A stretch of 64,000 nt of DNA, from assembly GCF_000826525.2 (NCBI RefSeq), contig NZ_LN651331.1, positions 620,026-684,025 of the forward strand, given 5' to 3'. Made by a program: the position numbers and the translations under genes. Shown one piece after another: positions 49,737 to 58,117 of this stretch. How positions within the stretch are numbered: position 1 is the stretch's first letter; each line of letters opens with the position of its first letter. This DNA comes from Mobilicoccus massiliensis (GTDB taxonomy: Bacteria > Actinomycetota > Actinomycetes > Actinomycetales > Dermatophilaceae). Under the pieces are notes generated by a model. That model searched no databases. It was not told the origin of the DNA and was given only the letters and a program-made list of their open reading frames with translations.

Positions 49737-51385
49737 CGGCGCGGGAGGATTGCGATGGCGTCGCCGACGGGGCGCTCGCCGGTGGCGTCGGAGGGGCTGG
49801 TGGCCAAGGCGCCGCTCGCGACGAGCGTCGTCGAGCCGCCGCCGTCGAGATTCATCGCCTCGCGCATGCCGAGGGCCTTGGCCACGGCCGCGGTCTCGGG
49901 GATCAAGAGGCCGAGGTGGCCGGTCTGCCGGCCGTCGGCGGCGACGATCATCGTGCGGCCGCGCCGGTCGGTGCCGATGAACGTGCGCGGGTTGCGCTGC
50001 AGCACCCAGCCGTAGTCGAAGCTCGGGTTGCCGGTGACGGCCTGGTTCATGCCGTCGCGCTTCTGGGTGATGTGCGTGCGACCCGCACGCAACAGCAGCG
50101 GGCCGCCGTTGATGACGCTCTGATCCTTGCGCAGGTGCATCGGGCGTCCGGAGCCCCTGGTCATCGTCGCCGTCACGGGCACCCGGTCTCCGACGCGCAG
50201 CGACGCGAGGGCGCCGGCGGCGTCACCGGTGGCCTGGATCGAGCGCTGCCCCGCTGTGAGGGCGATCCCGCGCTCGGTGGGGGTGGTGACCACCCGGCCG
50301 CGGCGGTCGAGCACGACCTCGCGACCCGGCCCCGCGGGCGTGGTGGCACCGAACGCCGGCGTGAAGAGGACGAGTTCGTCGGCGTCGGTGCACGTGACGT
50401 CGTGCCGAGGCAGGTCGGTCGGCGTGTCGCCCGTGCCGCCGCAGTTGCGGATGAGGCCGGGGACGCGGTTCGTGCCGTCGAGCACGTGGGTGCGACCCCC
50501 GGTTCGGAATGTGCCGGCCCAGCCCGGACGCAGGATCCGCGTCTGGCGGGCACGGGCGTCGAGAAGCACGGCCGGACGATCACCCACGGCCTCCGAGACG
50601 ACCCGCCCGTCGTACGCGGCGATCCCGGCCGGGTCACCCTCGACGCCGGCCTTGGGGTCCATGACGAAGAAGCCGGCGTTTGCTGCCGCGGTCGCGCCGA
50701 GCCGGGCGGCGAGCTGCGAGGTCGTCTCACGCTTCTCGAGATCGGGACCATAGGTACCGACGAGGCGCCCATCGAACCGTTTCGGGTCGATGGTGAGCAC
50801 CGACATCGTCCACGGTCCGCTCGCCGGCGTGCCCCCGTCCCAGCCGGAGTACCAGCTGCGGGCCGTGAAGCCGGCCGCCTTGAGCCGCGCGACGGCCCCG
50901 TCGGCGGCGGCCTGGTCGACGAACGTCTCCACGAGCCGGACCCGCCGGCCGATGACGCCGTCGGGCACGTCCGCGGCACCGAGCTGCCGTACGTCGGTCG
51001 CCTGCGCCGCGAAACCCGCACCGGAGAGCTTCGCGACGAACGCGCCTGCGGACTCCGCGTCCTGCACCGCGCGGGCGGGCGCGTCGGGGTCCGGGCTGGA
51101 CGTCGTGCTCGGGATGGACAGCTCGACGACCCACCGGGACGACCCGTCGGCCACGCCGCGGGTGATCTTCGTCAGGGTGGCGCCCGGCTGCAGCGTCGTC
51201 GTCGCCCGCATCTCCGCGAGATCGGCACGGCCCAGCGGCAGCTCGTCGCGGGCGTACCCCTCGCGCGGATCACCAGGGTCCGGCCGCGAGGTGGCCGCGC
51301 CGGCCGGTACGACGGCTGAGACGGCCAGGACCGCTGCGAGAGCGGCGGGAACGGCGGCGAACGCGCGGCGTCGAGAGGCGATCAT
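49733..51385 (-). CDS. Secreted phosphodiester glycosidase (NAGPA-like) protein
   Basis: Starts with a signal peptide (MIASRRRAFAAVPAALAAVL... AGA, cleavage near residue 30). The N-terminal ~200 residues contain SPOR-like 'FVAKLSGAGFAA' pieces; the C-terminal part has 'AANAGFFVMDPKAG', 'SVINGGPLLLRAG', 'TMIVAADGRQ' and 'AMNLDGGGSTTLV', the NAGPA/phosphodiester glycosidase signature. An extracellular role on envelope or exopolysaccharide is likely. The ATG is chosen because TAGGTT lies 7 nt upstream and the signal peptide begins here. Confidence 0.8.
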   Translation of the reverse strand: MIASRRRAFAAVPAALAAVLAVSAVVPAGAATSRPDPGDPREGYARDELPLGRADLAEMRATTTLQPGATLTKITRGVADGSSRWVVELSIPSTTSSPDPDAPARAVQDAESAGAFVAKLSGAGFAAQATDVRQLGAADVPDGVIGRRVRLVETFVDQAAADGAVARLKAAGFTARSWYSGWDGGTPASGPWTMSVLTIDPKRFDGRLVGTYGPDLEKRETTSQLAARLGATAAANAGFFVMDPKAGVEGDPAGIAAYDGRVVSEAVGDRPAVLLDARARQTRILRPGWAGTFRTGGRTHVLDGTNRVPGLIRNCGGTGDTPTDLPRHDVTCTDADELVLFTPAFGATTPAGPGREVVLDRRGRVVTTPTERGIALTAGQRSIQATGDAAGALASLRVGDRVPVTATMTRGSGRPMHLRKDQSVINGGPLLLRAGRTHITQKRDGMNQAVTGNPSFDYGWVLQRNPRTFIGTDRRGRTMIVAADGRQTGHLGLLIPETAAVAKALGMREAMNLDGGGSTTLVASGALATSPSDATGERPVGDAIAILPRR

Positions 51386-51392
51386 GCGCGAG

Positions 51393-51398
51393 AACCTA
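51393..51398 (-). promoter_or_regulatory. -10 hexamer of the secreted glycosidase gene
   Basis: TAGGTT on the minus strand ends 7 nt before the ATG, the same hexamer as at the HTH gene (3337-3342). No -35 is evident. Confidence 0.4.
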
Positions 51399-51552
51399 GG
51401 CCGCGCACGTCGACCCGCCCGGCGCCGCGCGGTGAACATCGGCCGACACCCGAGAGAACTTCTCGCCCTTGACCAGTGAGGCGCCCCCCCAGGACGCCCA
51501 CGAGTCCGTCTGAGAGGGTGAGGGCTGACCCCCATCCCCCCGAGGAGGACGC

Positions 51553-51873
51553 ATGATTCTCATCAACGTCAAGTTCTCGGTGAAGCCGGAGTTCGCGGAG
51601 GACTGGCCCTCGATCACCGAGGACTTCACCCGGGCGACGCTCGCCGAGCCGAAGAACCTGTGGTTCGAATGGTCACGCTCGATCGCCGAGCCGAACACGT
51701 ACGTCCTCATCGAGGCGTTCGAGGACGACGGCGCCGAGGCCCACGTGAACTCCGAGCACTTCGCCGAGATGCAGCGGGAGTTCCCCAAGTACCTCGCCTG
51801 CACGCCCGACATCGTCAACGGGCAGATCCCCGCCACCGGCTGGGACAAGATGGCGGAGATCACCGTCGACTGA
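51553..51873 (+). CDS. ABM-domain (quinol) monooxygenase-like protein
   Basis: A 106-residue alpha/beta antibiotic-biosynthesis-monooxygenase barrel: 'MILINVKFSVKPEFAEDW', 'NLWFEWSRSIAEPNTYVLIEAFED' and 'HVNSEHFAEMQREFPKYL' are typical of the YgiN-like quinol monooxygenase branch. The substrate is unknown. The ATG has GAGGAGG 5 nt upstream. It ends before a 17-bp hairpin. Confidence 0.8.
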   Translation: MILINVKFSVKPEFAEDWPSITEDFTRATLAEPKNLWFEWSRSIAEPNTYVLIEAFEDDGAEAHVNSEHFAEMQREFPKYLACTPDIVNGQIPATGWDKMAEITVD

Positions 51874-51883
51874 CCCATTGCGT

Positions 51884-51932
51884 CGAGACAGCCGTCGTTT
51901 GCGGCTCTGGGCCGGAAACGACGGCTGTCTCG
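51884..51932. terminator. 17-bp perfect hairpin between ABM gene and E2 gene
   Basis: CGAGACAGCCGTCGTTT (51884-51900) pairs perfectly with 51916-51932, loop 15 nt. It separates convergent genes. Part of the right arm is repeated at 56219-56241, so this may be a dispersed palindromic repeat used as terminator. Confidence 0.75.
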
Positions 51933-51938
51933 GCGTTC

Positions 51939-53324
51939 TCAGACTCCGGCGAGGAGGGCTCCGGGGCGTTCGACGCAGTCGGCGACGTAGCGCAGGAAGC
52001 CGCCCGCCACTCCCCCGTCGCAGACCCGGTGGTCGAACGTCAGCGAGAGCTGCGTCACCGGACGCACCGCGAGCTCGCCGTCGACGACCCACGGCTTGTC
52101 GACGATCCGCCCCACCCCGAGCATCCCCGCCTCGGGATGGTTGATGATCGGCGTCGACCCGTCGACCCCGTACACGCCGTAGTTGTTCAGCGTGAACGTG
52201 CCTCCGGTCATCTCCGCCGGGGTGAGCGTGCCTGCGCGGGCACGCTCGGTGAGGTCACGGATCGTCGCCGAGAGTTGTTCCGTCGTCTGGTCGCTCGCCC
52301 CGTGCACCACCGGCACGACCAGTCCTCGCGGGCCTTGCGCCGCGAACGACAGGTTCACCGTCCCGATCCGCACGATCTCGTTCGCCGCCGTGTCGACCTG
52401 GGCGTTGAGCTCGGGGAAGCGCACGAGCCCCGCCACGACGATGCGCGCGACCAGTGCGAGGTACCCGATTCTCGCCTCCGGGAGCGCGGCGGCGAGGTCC
52501 TGTTTCATCGACCGCAGCCCCGTGGCGTCGACGTCGACCCAGGTCGTCGCATCGGGGATCTCGGTGCGCGAACGCGTGAGGCGATCGGCGATCGTTCGCC
52601 GGCTGCCGGTGAGAGGAATGCGTTCATCGACGAGCCCGGCATGCGATGACGCTTGCGTCTGCGGTGCGCGCTCTTGTGTCGCTACATCCTGTTGTACTGA
52701 TACATGTGCATGTCGCGCTTCGCGCGCCTGCTCGACGTCGCGTCGCGTGATGATCCCGCCGGGCGCGCTGGGAGTCACCGAGAACAGGTCGATGCCGTGG
52801 TCGTGCGCCAGTCTGCGCACGAGCGGGCTGATGACCCGCACGGCCTGCCCAGGGCGCGAACTCGGTTCGCTCTGCGGGGCACTCGTCGCCGATGACGGCG
52901 TGCCCTCCACCCTCGCAGCGGGGCGACGACCGACCCGCCGGCGTCGTCCGCGCTTCGCCTCCGACGTGCCGTACCCGATGAGCACGTTGCCCGACCCCGC
53001 GCGCTCCTCGTCCATGCGCTCCTCGGTCGCACTCGAGCGCTGGGTCGCGTCCTCCACGAGAGCGGAGCCGTCCGCAGCGCCGCTACCGGTGTCGACGCTG
53101 ATGAGCGGCTTGCCGACGTCGACCACCTGTCCGGCGTCGGCGTGCAGGGCGACGACGGTTCCGGCGAACGGGGAGGGCAGGTCGACCTGGGCCTTCGCGG
53201 TCTCGACGACCGCGACGATCTCGTCGACCGCGACCGTGTCACCGACCGACACCTGCCACGAGACGACCTCCCCCTCGGTGAGCCCCTCGCCGAGGTCGGG
53301 AAGCATGAACGTTCGCGTGCTCAT
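51939..53324 (-). CDS. bkdC: Branched-chain 2-oxoacid dehydrogenase E2 (dihydrolipoyl acyltransferase)
   Basis: The lipoyl domain opens 'FMLPDLGEGLTEGEVVSW' with the lipoylated K44 in VETAKAQVDLP. After a linker comes the E1/E3-binding domain (VRVISPLVRRLAHDHGID, about 165-182), a second linker rich in Gln/Ala, and the catalytic domain with FDHRVCDGG near the C-terminus. It transfers acyl groups from lipoate to CoA. The ATG is fixed by AAGGAGGT upstream and overlaps the E1-beta stop by 4 bp. The second linker uses GTA/TCA/CAA/ACA codons rare elsewhere. Confidence 0.9.
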   Translation of the reverse strand: MSTRTFMLPDLGEGLTEGEVVSWQVSVGDTVAVDEIVAVVETAKAQVDLPSPFAGTVVALHADAGQVVDVGKPLISVDTGSGAADGSALVEDATQRSSATEERMDEERAGSGNVLIGYGTSEAKRGRRRRVGRRPAARVEGTPSSATSAPQSEPSSRPGQAVRVISPLVRRLAHDHGIDLFSVTPSAPGGIITRRDVEQAREARHAHVSVQQDVATQERAPQTQASSHAGLVDERIPLTGSRRTIADRLTRSRTEIPDATTWVDVDATGLRSMKQDLAAALPEARIGYLALVARIVVAGLVRFPELNAQVDTAANEIVRIGTVNLSFAAQGPRGLVVPVVHGASDQTTEQLSATIRDLTERARAGTLTPAEMTGGTFTLNNYGVYGVDGSTPIINHPEAGMLGVGRIVDKPWVVDGELAVRPVTQLSLTFDHRVCDGGVAGGFLRYVADCVERPGALLAGV

Positions 53325-54382
53325 CGCGCGACCTCCTTCGCGTCGGACGCGGCCGAGGCTCCGACGGCCAGGTGTCGCTCGTCCGGCTCGTCGTCCCACT
53401 GCAGCCGTGCGACGGCGTCGAGGACCCGGTCGACCCCGGGCAGGTGGAAGCGCTCGAGCTTGGGCGGCGGATAGGGGATGTCGAGCCCCGCGACGCGCAG
53501 CACGGGAGCGGCCAGGCTGTGGAACGCCCGCTCCTGCACACGAGCGGCGATCTCGGCGCCGACTCCCGCGAACCCCTGGGCCTCCTGAACGACGACACAA
53601 CGGCCGGTCTTGCGCACCGACGCGACGACCGTCTCGTCGTCATAGGGATCGATCGTCCGCAGGTCGACGACCTCGCAGCTCCACCCCTCCTCGGCTGCTG
53701 CCTCGGCCGCCTCCATCGCCACCGGCACGCTGGGCCCGTAGGCGACGAGCGTGACGTCGGCACCCTCTCGCCGGACGCATGCCGTGCCCGGCGGCAGCCC
53801 GCCTCCCGGCGCGAGGGCGTCGAGGTCGACGTCGTCCTTCGACCAGTACAGGCGTTTGGGCTCCATGAACACGACCGGATCCGGGTCGTCGATCGCCGCG
53901 CGCAGCAGCACGTACGCGTCCTCGACCGTGGCCGGGGTGTAGACCCGCAGCCCGGGCGTGTGGGCGTAGTAGGCCTCGGAGGAATCGCAGTGGTGCTCCA
54001 CGCCCCCGATGCCCCCGGCGAACGGAATCCGGATGACCATCGGCATCGGCAGCGCCCCGTTCGTGCGGTTGCGCATCTTCGCGACGTGGCTCGCGATCTG
54101 CTCGAACGCGGGGTAGGCGAACGCGTCGAACTGCATCTCGACCACGGGCCGCATCCCCGACATGCACAGCCCCACGGCGAACCCGACGATGCCGGACTCG
54201 GCGAGCGGGGTGTCGAAGCAGCGGTCGTCGCCGAAATCGCGGGCGAGGCCGTCGGTGATGCGGAACACGCCGCCGGCGACACCGACGTCCTCACCGAAGA
54301 CGAGGACGTTCTCGTCCGCCGAGATCGAGTCGCGCAGCGCGTGATTGAGGGCCGCGGCGAAGGTGGTGGATCGCTGGGCCAT
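53321..54382 (-). CDS. bkdB: 2-oxoacid dehydrogenase E1 beta subunit
   Basis: The beta chain of the thiamine-diphosphate E1 heterotetramer that decarboxylates branched-chain 2-oxo acids. Blocks 'VLVFGEDVGVAGGVFRIT' and 'FDTPLAESGIVGFAVG' and the C-terminal transketolase domain 'LVAYGPSVPVAMEAAEAA' are normal. The ATG (MAQRSTTF) is chosen because AAGGA precedes it and it begins 1 bp after the E1-alpha stop. Confidence 0.9.
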   Translation of the reverse strand: MAQRSTTFAAALNHALRDSISADENVLVFGEDVGVAGGVFRITDGLARDFGDDRCFDTPLAESGIVGFAVGLCMSGMRPVVEMQFDAFAYPAFEQIASHVAKMRNRTNGALPMPMVIRIPFAGGIGGVEHHCDSSEAYYAHTPGLRVYTPATVEDAYVLLRAAIDDPDPVVFMEPKRLYWSKDDVDLDALAPGGGLPPGTACVRREGADVTLVAYGPSVPVAMEAAEAAAEEGWSCEVVDLRTIDPYDDETVVASVRKTGRCVVVQEAQGFAGVGAEIAARVQERAFHSLAAPVLRVAGLDIPYPPPKLERFHLPGVDRVLDAVARLQWDDEPDERHLAVGASAASDAKEVAR

Positions 54383-54383
54383 G

Positions 54384-55571
54384 TCAGGCGTCCTTTCCCG
54401 CGAGGGCGTCACGTTCGGCGTCGATCTCGTCGAGCACCATCTGCCGCTGGTCGGCGAGCTGCGCGGTGGGGCGCGCGTAGACGTGCTCGAACATCGAGGA
54501 CGCCTGCGGATCGGTGTCCTCGTTCATACGCCGACGCAGTTCGGCCGCGGCGTCCTCGGCCTCCTGCGCGTACGTGGCGGCGAGTTCGTCGTCGAGCCTG
54601 CCCACCGAGCGCAAGTAGGTCTCGAGGCGTTCCATCGGATCCTTGAGCCGCCACGCCTCGACCTCCTCGGAGGTGCGGTAGCGGGTCTCGTCGTCGGCGT
54701 TGGTGTGCGCCTCCATGCGGTAGGTGTGCAACTCGACGAGCACAGGCCCCCGGCCGGCGCGCGCCCACGCGACCGCCTTGCCGACGACCGCGAGCACGGC
54801 GAGCGCGTCGTTGCCGTCGACCTGCTCGCAGACGACGCCGTAGCCGATGCCCTTGTAGGCCAGGCTCGGCGCAGCGGTCTGCTTCTCCAGGGGCACCGAG
54901 ATCGCCCACCCGTTGTTCTGCACGACGAACACGACCGGGGCCCGGAACACGGCGGCGAAGTTGAGGGCCTCGTGGAAGTCGCCCTCGCTCGTCGCGCCGT
55001 CGCCGATGAACGCGAGCGCCACGGAATCCCGCCCCTGTCGCCGCTCGCCGTACGCGACGCCCGCCGCGTGCAGGAGCTGGGTCGCGAGCGGCGTGCACTG
55101 TGCCGCGGTGCGGGTCGCGGCGGGGTCGTAGCCGCAGTGGGCGTCACCGCGCAGCAGCGTGAGCACCTCGACCGGATCGATGCCCCGCGACACGAGCGCC
55201 ACGGAGTCGCGGTAGGTCGGGAAGAACCAGTCGTCCGGCCGGATGCACATCACCGAGCCGACCTGGCACGCCTCCTGGCCCCGGGAGCTCGGATACACCG
55301 CGAGGCGGCCCTGCTTGGTCAGCGCCGTCGCCTGGGTGTCGAACCGTCGACCGACGACCATGCGCCGGTAGCACTCGAGGACGTCGTCGTCGCTCGGCGC
55401 GTCGTAGTCGTCGGTCACCGGCTCGACACGGTGGCCGTGCTCGTCGAGAAAGCACACCGGCGAGGCGGCGGGGATGAGGCCGCGCTGGAACGGCGCCTCG
55501 ACGTGCTCGGGTGCTGCCTGCGCGGCGGCCTTCGACGCCCGCGCGTCTGCGGCCTTGCGGGTGGGGGCCAT
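54384..55571 (-). CDS. bkdA: 2-oxoacid dehydrogenase E1 alpha subunit
   Basis: The ThDP-binding alpha chain. The GDG...NN motif appears as GDGATSEGDFHEALNFAAVFRAPVVFVVQNN (about 180-210), and 'YRDSVALVSRGIDP' carries active-site loop residues. A ~30-residue Ala-rich N-terminal extension precedes the conserved part. First gene of the bkdABC operon; the complex feeds branched-chain acyl-CoA for fatty-acid synthesis or catabolism. No E3 gene is adjacent. A divergent Lrp regulator sits 136 bp away. Confidence 0.9.
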   Translation of the reverse strand: MAPTRKAADARASKAAAQAAPEHVEAPFQRGLIPAASPVCFLDEHGHRVEPVTDDYDAPSDDDVLECYRRMVVGRRFDTQATALTKQGRLAVYPSSRGQEACQVGSVMCIRPDDWFFPTYRDSVALVSRGIDPVEVLTLLRGDAHCGYDPAATRTAAQCTPLATQLLHAAGVAYGERRQGRDSVALAFIGDGATSEGDFHEALNFAAVFRAPVVFVVQNNGWAISVPLEKQTAAPSLAYKGIGYGVVCEQVDGNDALAVLAVVGKAVAWARAGRGPVLVELHTYRMEAHTNADDETRYRTSEEVEAWRLKDPMERLETYLRSVGRLDDELAATYAQEAEDAAAELRRRMNEDTDPQASSMFEHVYARPTAQLADQRQMVLDEIDAERDALAGKDA

Positions 55572-55707
55572 GCGGTCTCCTGCCGACGACGCCGACGACG
55601 GTGTCGGCGAGAGGTGCGTAGGTGTGCGCCCGATACTCCCTTCCGACGTACGCTCTGCTCAAGGAATCCGCGTAACGGCAGACGTTCGGCTTCCCGGGAG
55701 GGTATTC

Positions 55708-56193
55708 ATGATCAATCCGTCCGACGGCACCGCGGACCTCGACGAGATCGACCGACGGATGGTCGCCGCCCTCGTGAGCGACGGGCGGCTCTCGGTACGC
55801 GCGCTCGCCGAGCGGGTCCATATCAGCCGCGCGAGCGCCTACTCACGACTCGACCGGTTGCTCTCGTCCGGCGTGATCACCGGATTCTCGGCCCGAGTCG
55901 ATCCGGCGAGGGCCGGCCTGGCCACGAGCGCCTACGTCGCGCTGTCGGTCGAGCAGGACGCCTGGCGGGAGATCAGTACTCGCCTGCGCACCGCGCGCTA
56001 CGTCGAGCGCGTCTCGCTGCTCGCCGCCGACTTCGACGTGCTCGTGCTCGTCCACGCCCCCGACAACGCCACCCTGCGCGACGTCGTCCTCGAGGAGCTC
56101 CAGGCGATTCCCGGAGTGCGCTCCACCCGCACGTGGCTCGTGTTCGCCGACGAGGCCGGCCCGGGGGCGTGGATGGGCGAGCACCTCCCCTGA
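55708..56193 (+). CDS. Lrp/AsnC-family transcriptional regulator
   Basis: A 161-residue regulator with the AsnC-type N-terminal helix-turn-helix ('DRRMVAALVSDGRLSVRALAERVHISRASAYSRLDRL', about residues 15-51) and a RAM ligand-binding domain. In other actinobacteria an Lrp protein called BkdR lies divergent to bkdABC; the same arrangement here implies control by branched-chain amino acids. A GGGAGGG site precedes the ATG. Confidence 0.85.
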   Translation: MINPSDGTADLDEIDRRMVAALVSDGRLSVRALAERVHISRASAYSRLDRLLSSGVITGFSARVDPARAGLATSAYVALSVEQDAWREISTRLRTARYVERVSLLAADFDVLVLVHAPDNATLRDVVLEELQAIPGVRSTRTWLVFADEAGPGAWMGEHLP

Positions 56194-56218
56194 TTGCCGC
56201 GCGACTGACCGCGCACGG

Positions 56219-56241
56219 CGGAAACGGCGGCTGTCTCGGCG
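56219..56241. repeat. Second copy of the 23-bp hairpin-arm sequence
   Basis: CGGAAACG[A/G]CGGCTGTCTCGGCG occurs here and at 51913-51935, differing at one base. Here it lies between the Lrp and MarR genes and only the half arm is present. Confidence 0.75.
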
Positions 56242-56243
56242 GG

Positions 56244-56281
56244 TTTACATAGATAGCCGATCTATGTATCGTCCTCGTGTG
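56244..56281 (+). promoter_or_regulatory. Promoter and MarR operator
   Basis: TTTACA (56244-56249), 17 bp, TATCGT (56267-56272), then 6 nt to GTG at 56279. The perfect inverted repeat TACATAGAT-AGCCG-ATCTATGTA (56246-56268) fills the promoter, so a bound MarR dimer would block RNA polymerase. Confidence 0.75.
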
Positions 56282-56713
56282 ACGACACGCTCCTCCGACG
56301 CTGAACGCCTGCTCACGACGCTGGCCCGCTTCAACCGCTGGGCCACGCGAAGCGCCCAGGTCGAGCACGACATCGTCGTCGCGCGGTTGCTGTCCCTCGT
56401 CGACGAGTTGCAGCCCGTGCGGATCTCCACGCTGGCCGCTGCCGATCACACGACTCAGCCCACGATGACGGCCCACGTTCGGCGGCTCGAGGACACCGGG
56501 TTCCTTCGGCGCGAAGCCGACCCGAGCGACGCCCGCGCGAGCCTCATCAGCCTCAGCGAGGCGGGCACCCGCGCCCTCACCGACATCCGAACGGCCCGGA
56601 CCGCGGCCCTCCTCCCCCATCTGGACGCACTGACCGACGCCGACGTCGCCACCCTCACCGCGGCCGCCGACGTGCTCGACAGGATCCTCGGCCGCTCGGC
56701 CGCGAGCGCCTGA
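56279..56713 (+). CDS. MarR-family transcriptional regulator
   Basis: A ~144-residue winged-helix repressor. The DNA-recognition region 'RISTLAAADHTTQPTMTAHVRRLEDTGFLRR' and wing 'ADPSDARASLISLSEAG' fit MarR. The GTG start is chosen over an ATG at 56264 because that ATG lies inside the operator and upstream of the predicted transcription start. It is followed by an MFS exporter gene 36 bp away, so it likely represses itself and that exporter until a ligand binds. Confidence 0.8.
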   Translation: MTTRSSDAERLLTTLARFNRWATRSAQVEHDIVVARLLSLVDELQPVRISTLAAADHTTQPTMTAHVRRLEDTGFLRREADPSDARASLISLSEAGTRALTDIRTARTAALLPHLDALTDADVATLTAAADVLDRILGRSAASA

Positions 56714-56749
56714 GCCGGTCACGTCCCACGCACCACCGAAAGGTCCTTC

Positions 56750-57949
56750 ATGCCACGCCAATCCACGACGGTCTGGGCCGTCGCGTTCGCCTGTGTCATC
56801 TCCTTCATGGGCATCGGACTCGTCGACCCGATCCTCAAGCCCATCGCCGACTCCCTCGGGGCCACCCCCAGCCAGGTGTCGCTGCTGTTCACCAGCTACA
56901 TGGCCGTCACCGGGGTCGCCATGCTCGGCACCGGATGGGTGTCGAGCCGGATGGGGGCCAAGTGGACCCTCATCCTCGGACTCGCGATCATCGTCGTCGG
57001 CGCCGGCCTGGCGGGCATGCAGGACTCGGTCGGCGGCATCGTCTGGGCCCGCGCCCTCTGGGGCCTGGGCAACGCGCTGTTCATCTCCACGGCGCTCGCG
57101 ACGATCGTCAGCGCCGCCGCCGGCTCCGTGGGTCAGGCCATCGTCCTCTACGAGGCCGCGCTCGGCATCGGCATCGCGATCGGCCCCCTCGTCGGGGGCG
57201 AGCTGGGTCGGATCGGCTGGCGGTTCCCGTTCTTCGGTGTCGCCGTGCTCATGCTGATCGCCCTCCTCGCAACCCTCGTCGCCCTCCCGAAAGCGCCTCG
57301 CCCGCAGCCGTCCAGGCTGTCCGAGCCGATTCGTGCACTCGCCCACCCCGGCCTGCTGTCGGTGGCGATCACCGCGCTGCTCTACAACTTCGGCTTCTTC
57401 ACGCTGCTCGCCTTCACGCCGTTCCCGCTGAACATGGATGCCCGTGGTGTCGGCCTCGTGTTCTTCGGCTGGGGCGTGATGCTCGCGATCACTTCCGTCT
57501 GGGTCGCCCCCTGGCTCCAACGCCGGTGGGGCACCGTGCCCTCGATCATCGCGGCACTGTTCGGCTTCGCCGTGGTCCTCGCGGTCATGGCCGCCTTCAC
57601 CGCCGACCGGGATGTGCTCATCGGGTGCGTCGTGCTCGCAGGAGGTTTCCTCGGCGTCAACAACACCCTTGTCACGGAGGCCGTCATGCACGTCTCCCCG
57701 CACCCCCGCGGTGTCGCCTCGTCGGCCTACAGCTTCGTGCGCTTCTCCGGCGGCGCCGTCGCCCCCTGGCTCGCCGGCCGTCTCGGGGAGGAGGCCGGCA
57801 TGAGCACCCCGTACTGGGTCGCGGCCGCGATCGTCGCCTGCGCTGCGGTGCTCATGATCACTGCGCGAGGACGCCTCGCCCACCTGCCGGGGCCCATGGA
57901 GTACAGCCGTGCCGAGGCCGAGATCCTCACCACCGCCGACGCCGGCTGA
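56750..57949 (+). CDS. MFS drug-efflux-type transporter
   Basis: A 399-residue protein with 12 predicted helices. The MFS loop pattern between helices 2 and 3 is 'GWVSSRMGAKWTLILG', and helix 5 carries a motif-C-like 'LGIGIAIGPLVGGELG' as in proton-driven drug exporters. Substrates are unknown. It is probably co-transcribed with the MarR gene. An AAAGG ribosome-binding site precedes the ATG. Confidence 0.85.
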   Translation: MPRQSTTVWAVAFACVISFMGIGLVDPILKPIADSLGATPSQVSLLFTSYMAVTGVAMLGTGWVSSRMGAKWTLILGLAIIVVGAGLAGMQDSVGGIVWARALWGLGNALFISTALATIVSAAAGSVGQAIVLYEAALGIGIAIGPLVGGELGRIGWRFPFFGVAVLMLIALLATLVALPKAPRPQPSRLSEPIRALAHPGLLSVAITALLYNFGFFTLLAFTPFPLNMDARGVGLVFFGWGVMLAITSVWVAPWLQRRWGTVPSIIAALFGFAVVLAVMAAFTADRDVLIGCVVLAGGFLGVNNTLVTEAVMHVSPHPRGVASSAYSFVRFSGGAVAPWLAGRLGEEAGMSTPYWVAAAIVACAAVLMITARGRLAHLPGPMEYSRAEAEILTTADAG

Positions 57950-58052
57950 CCTGCCGCCGATCGACTCGTCCGTGCCTCGCGCCCGCAGGACGCCGATCCT
58001 CGTCGCTGCCGCGCCTTGTACCCTGGCGGCTGCCTCACCGGGCTGCCTCGCG

Positions 58053-58075
58053 CGCGATCCCCACCCCGGATCGCG
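58053..58075 (+). other. Leader hairpin before the BASS-type gene
   Basis: CGCGATCC and GGATCGCG pair over 8 bp with a 7-nt loop, in the ~90-nt leader expected from a TACCCT -10 near 58018. It does not match a riboswitch class I recognise. Confidence 0.35.
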
Positions 58076-58117
58076 TCACCCGCCGAATCTTTCCCCCAGC
58101 CCGTAGGAGACGTTTCC

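Noticed and set aside
55632..55707. Inverted repeat as Lrp operator between bkdA and the Lrp gene
   Set aside because: Arms GATACTCCC and GGGAGGGTATTC match only with gaps, too weak to call a site.
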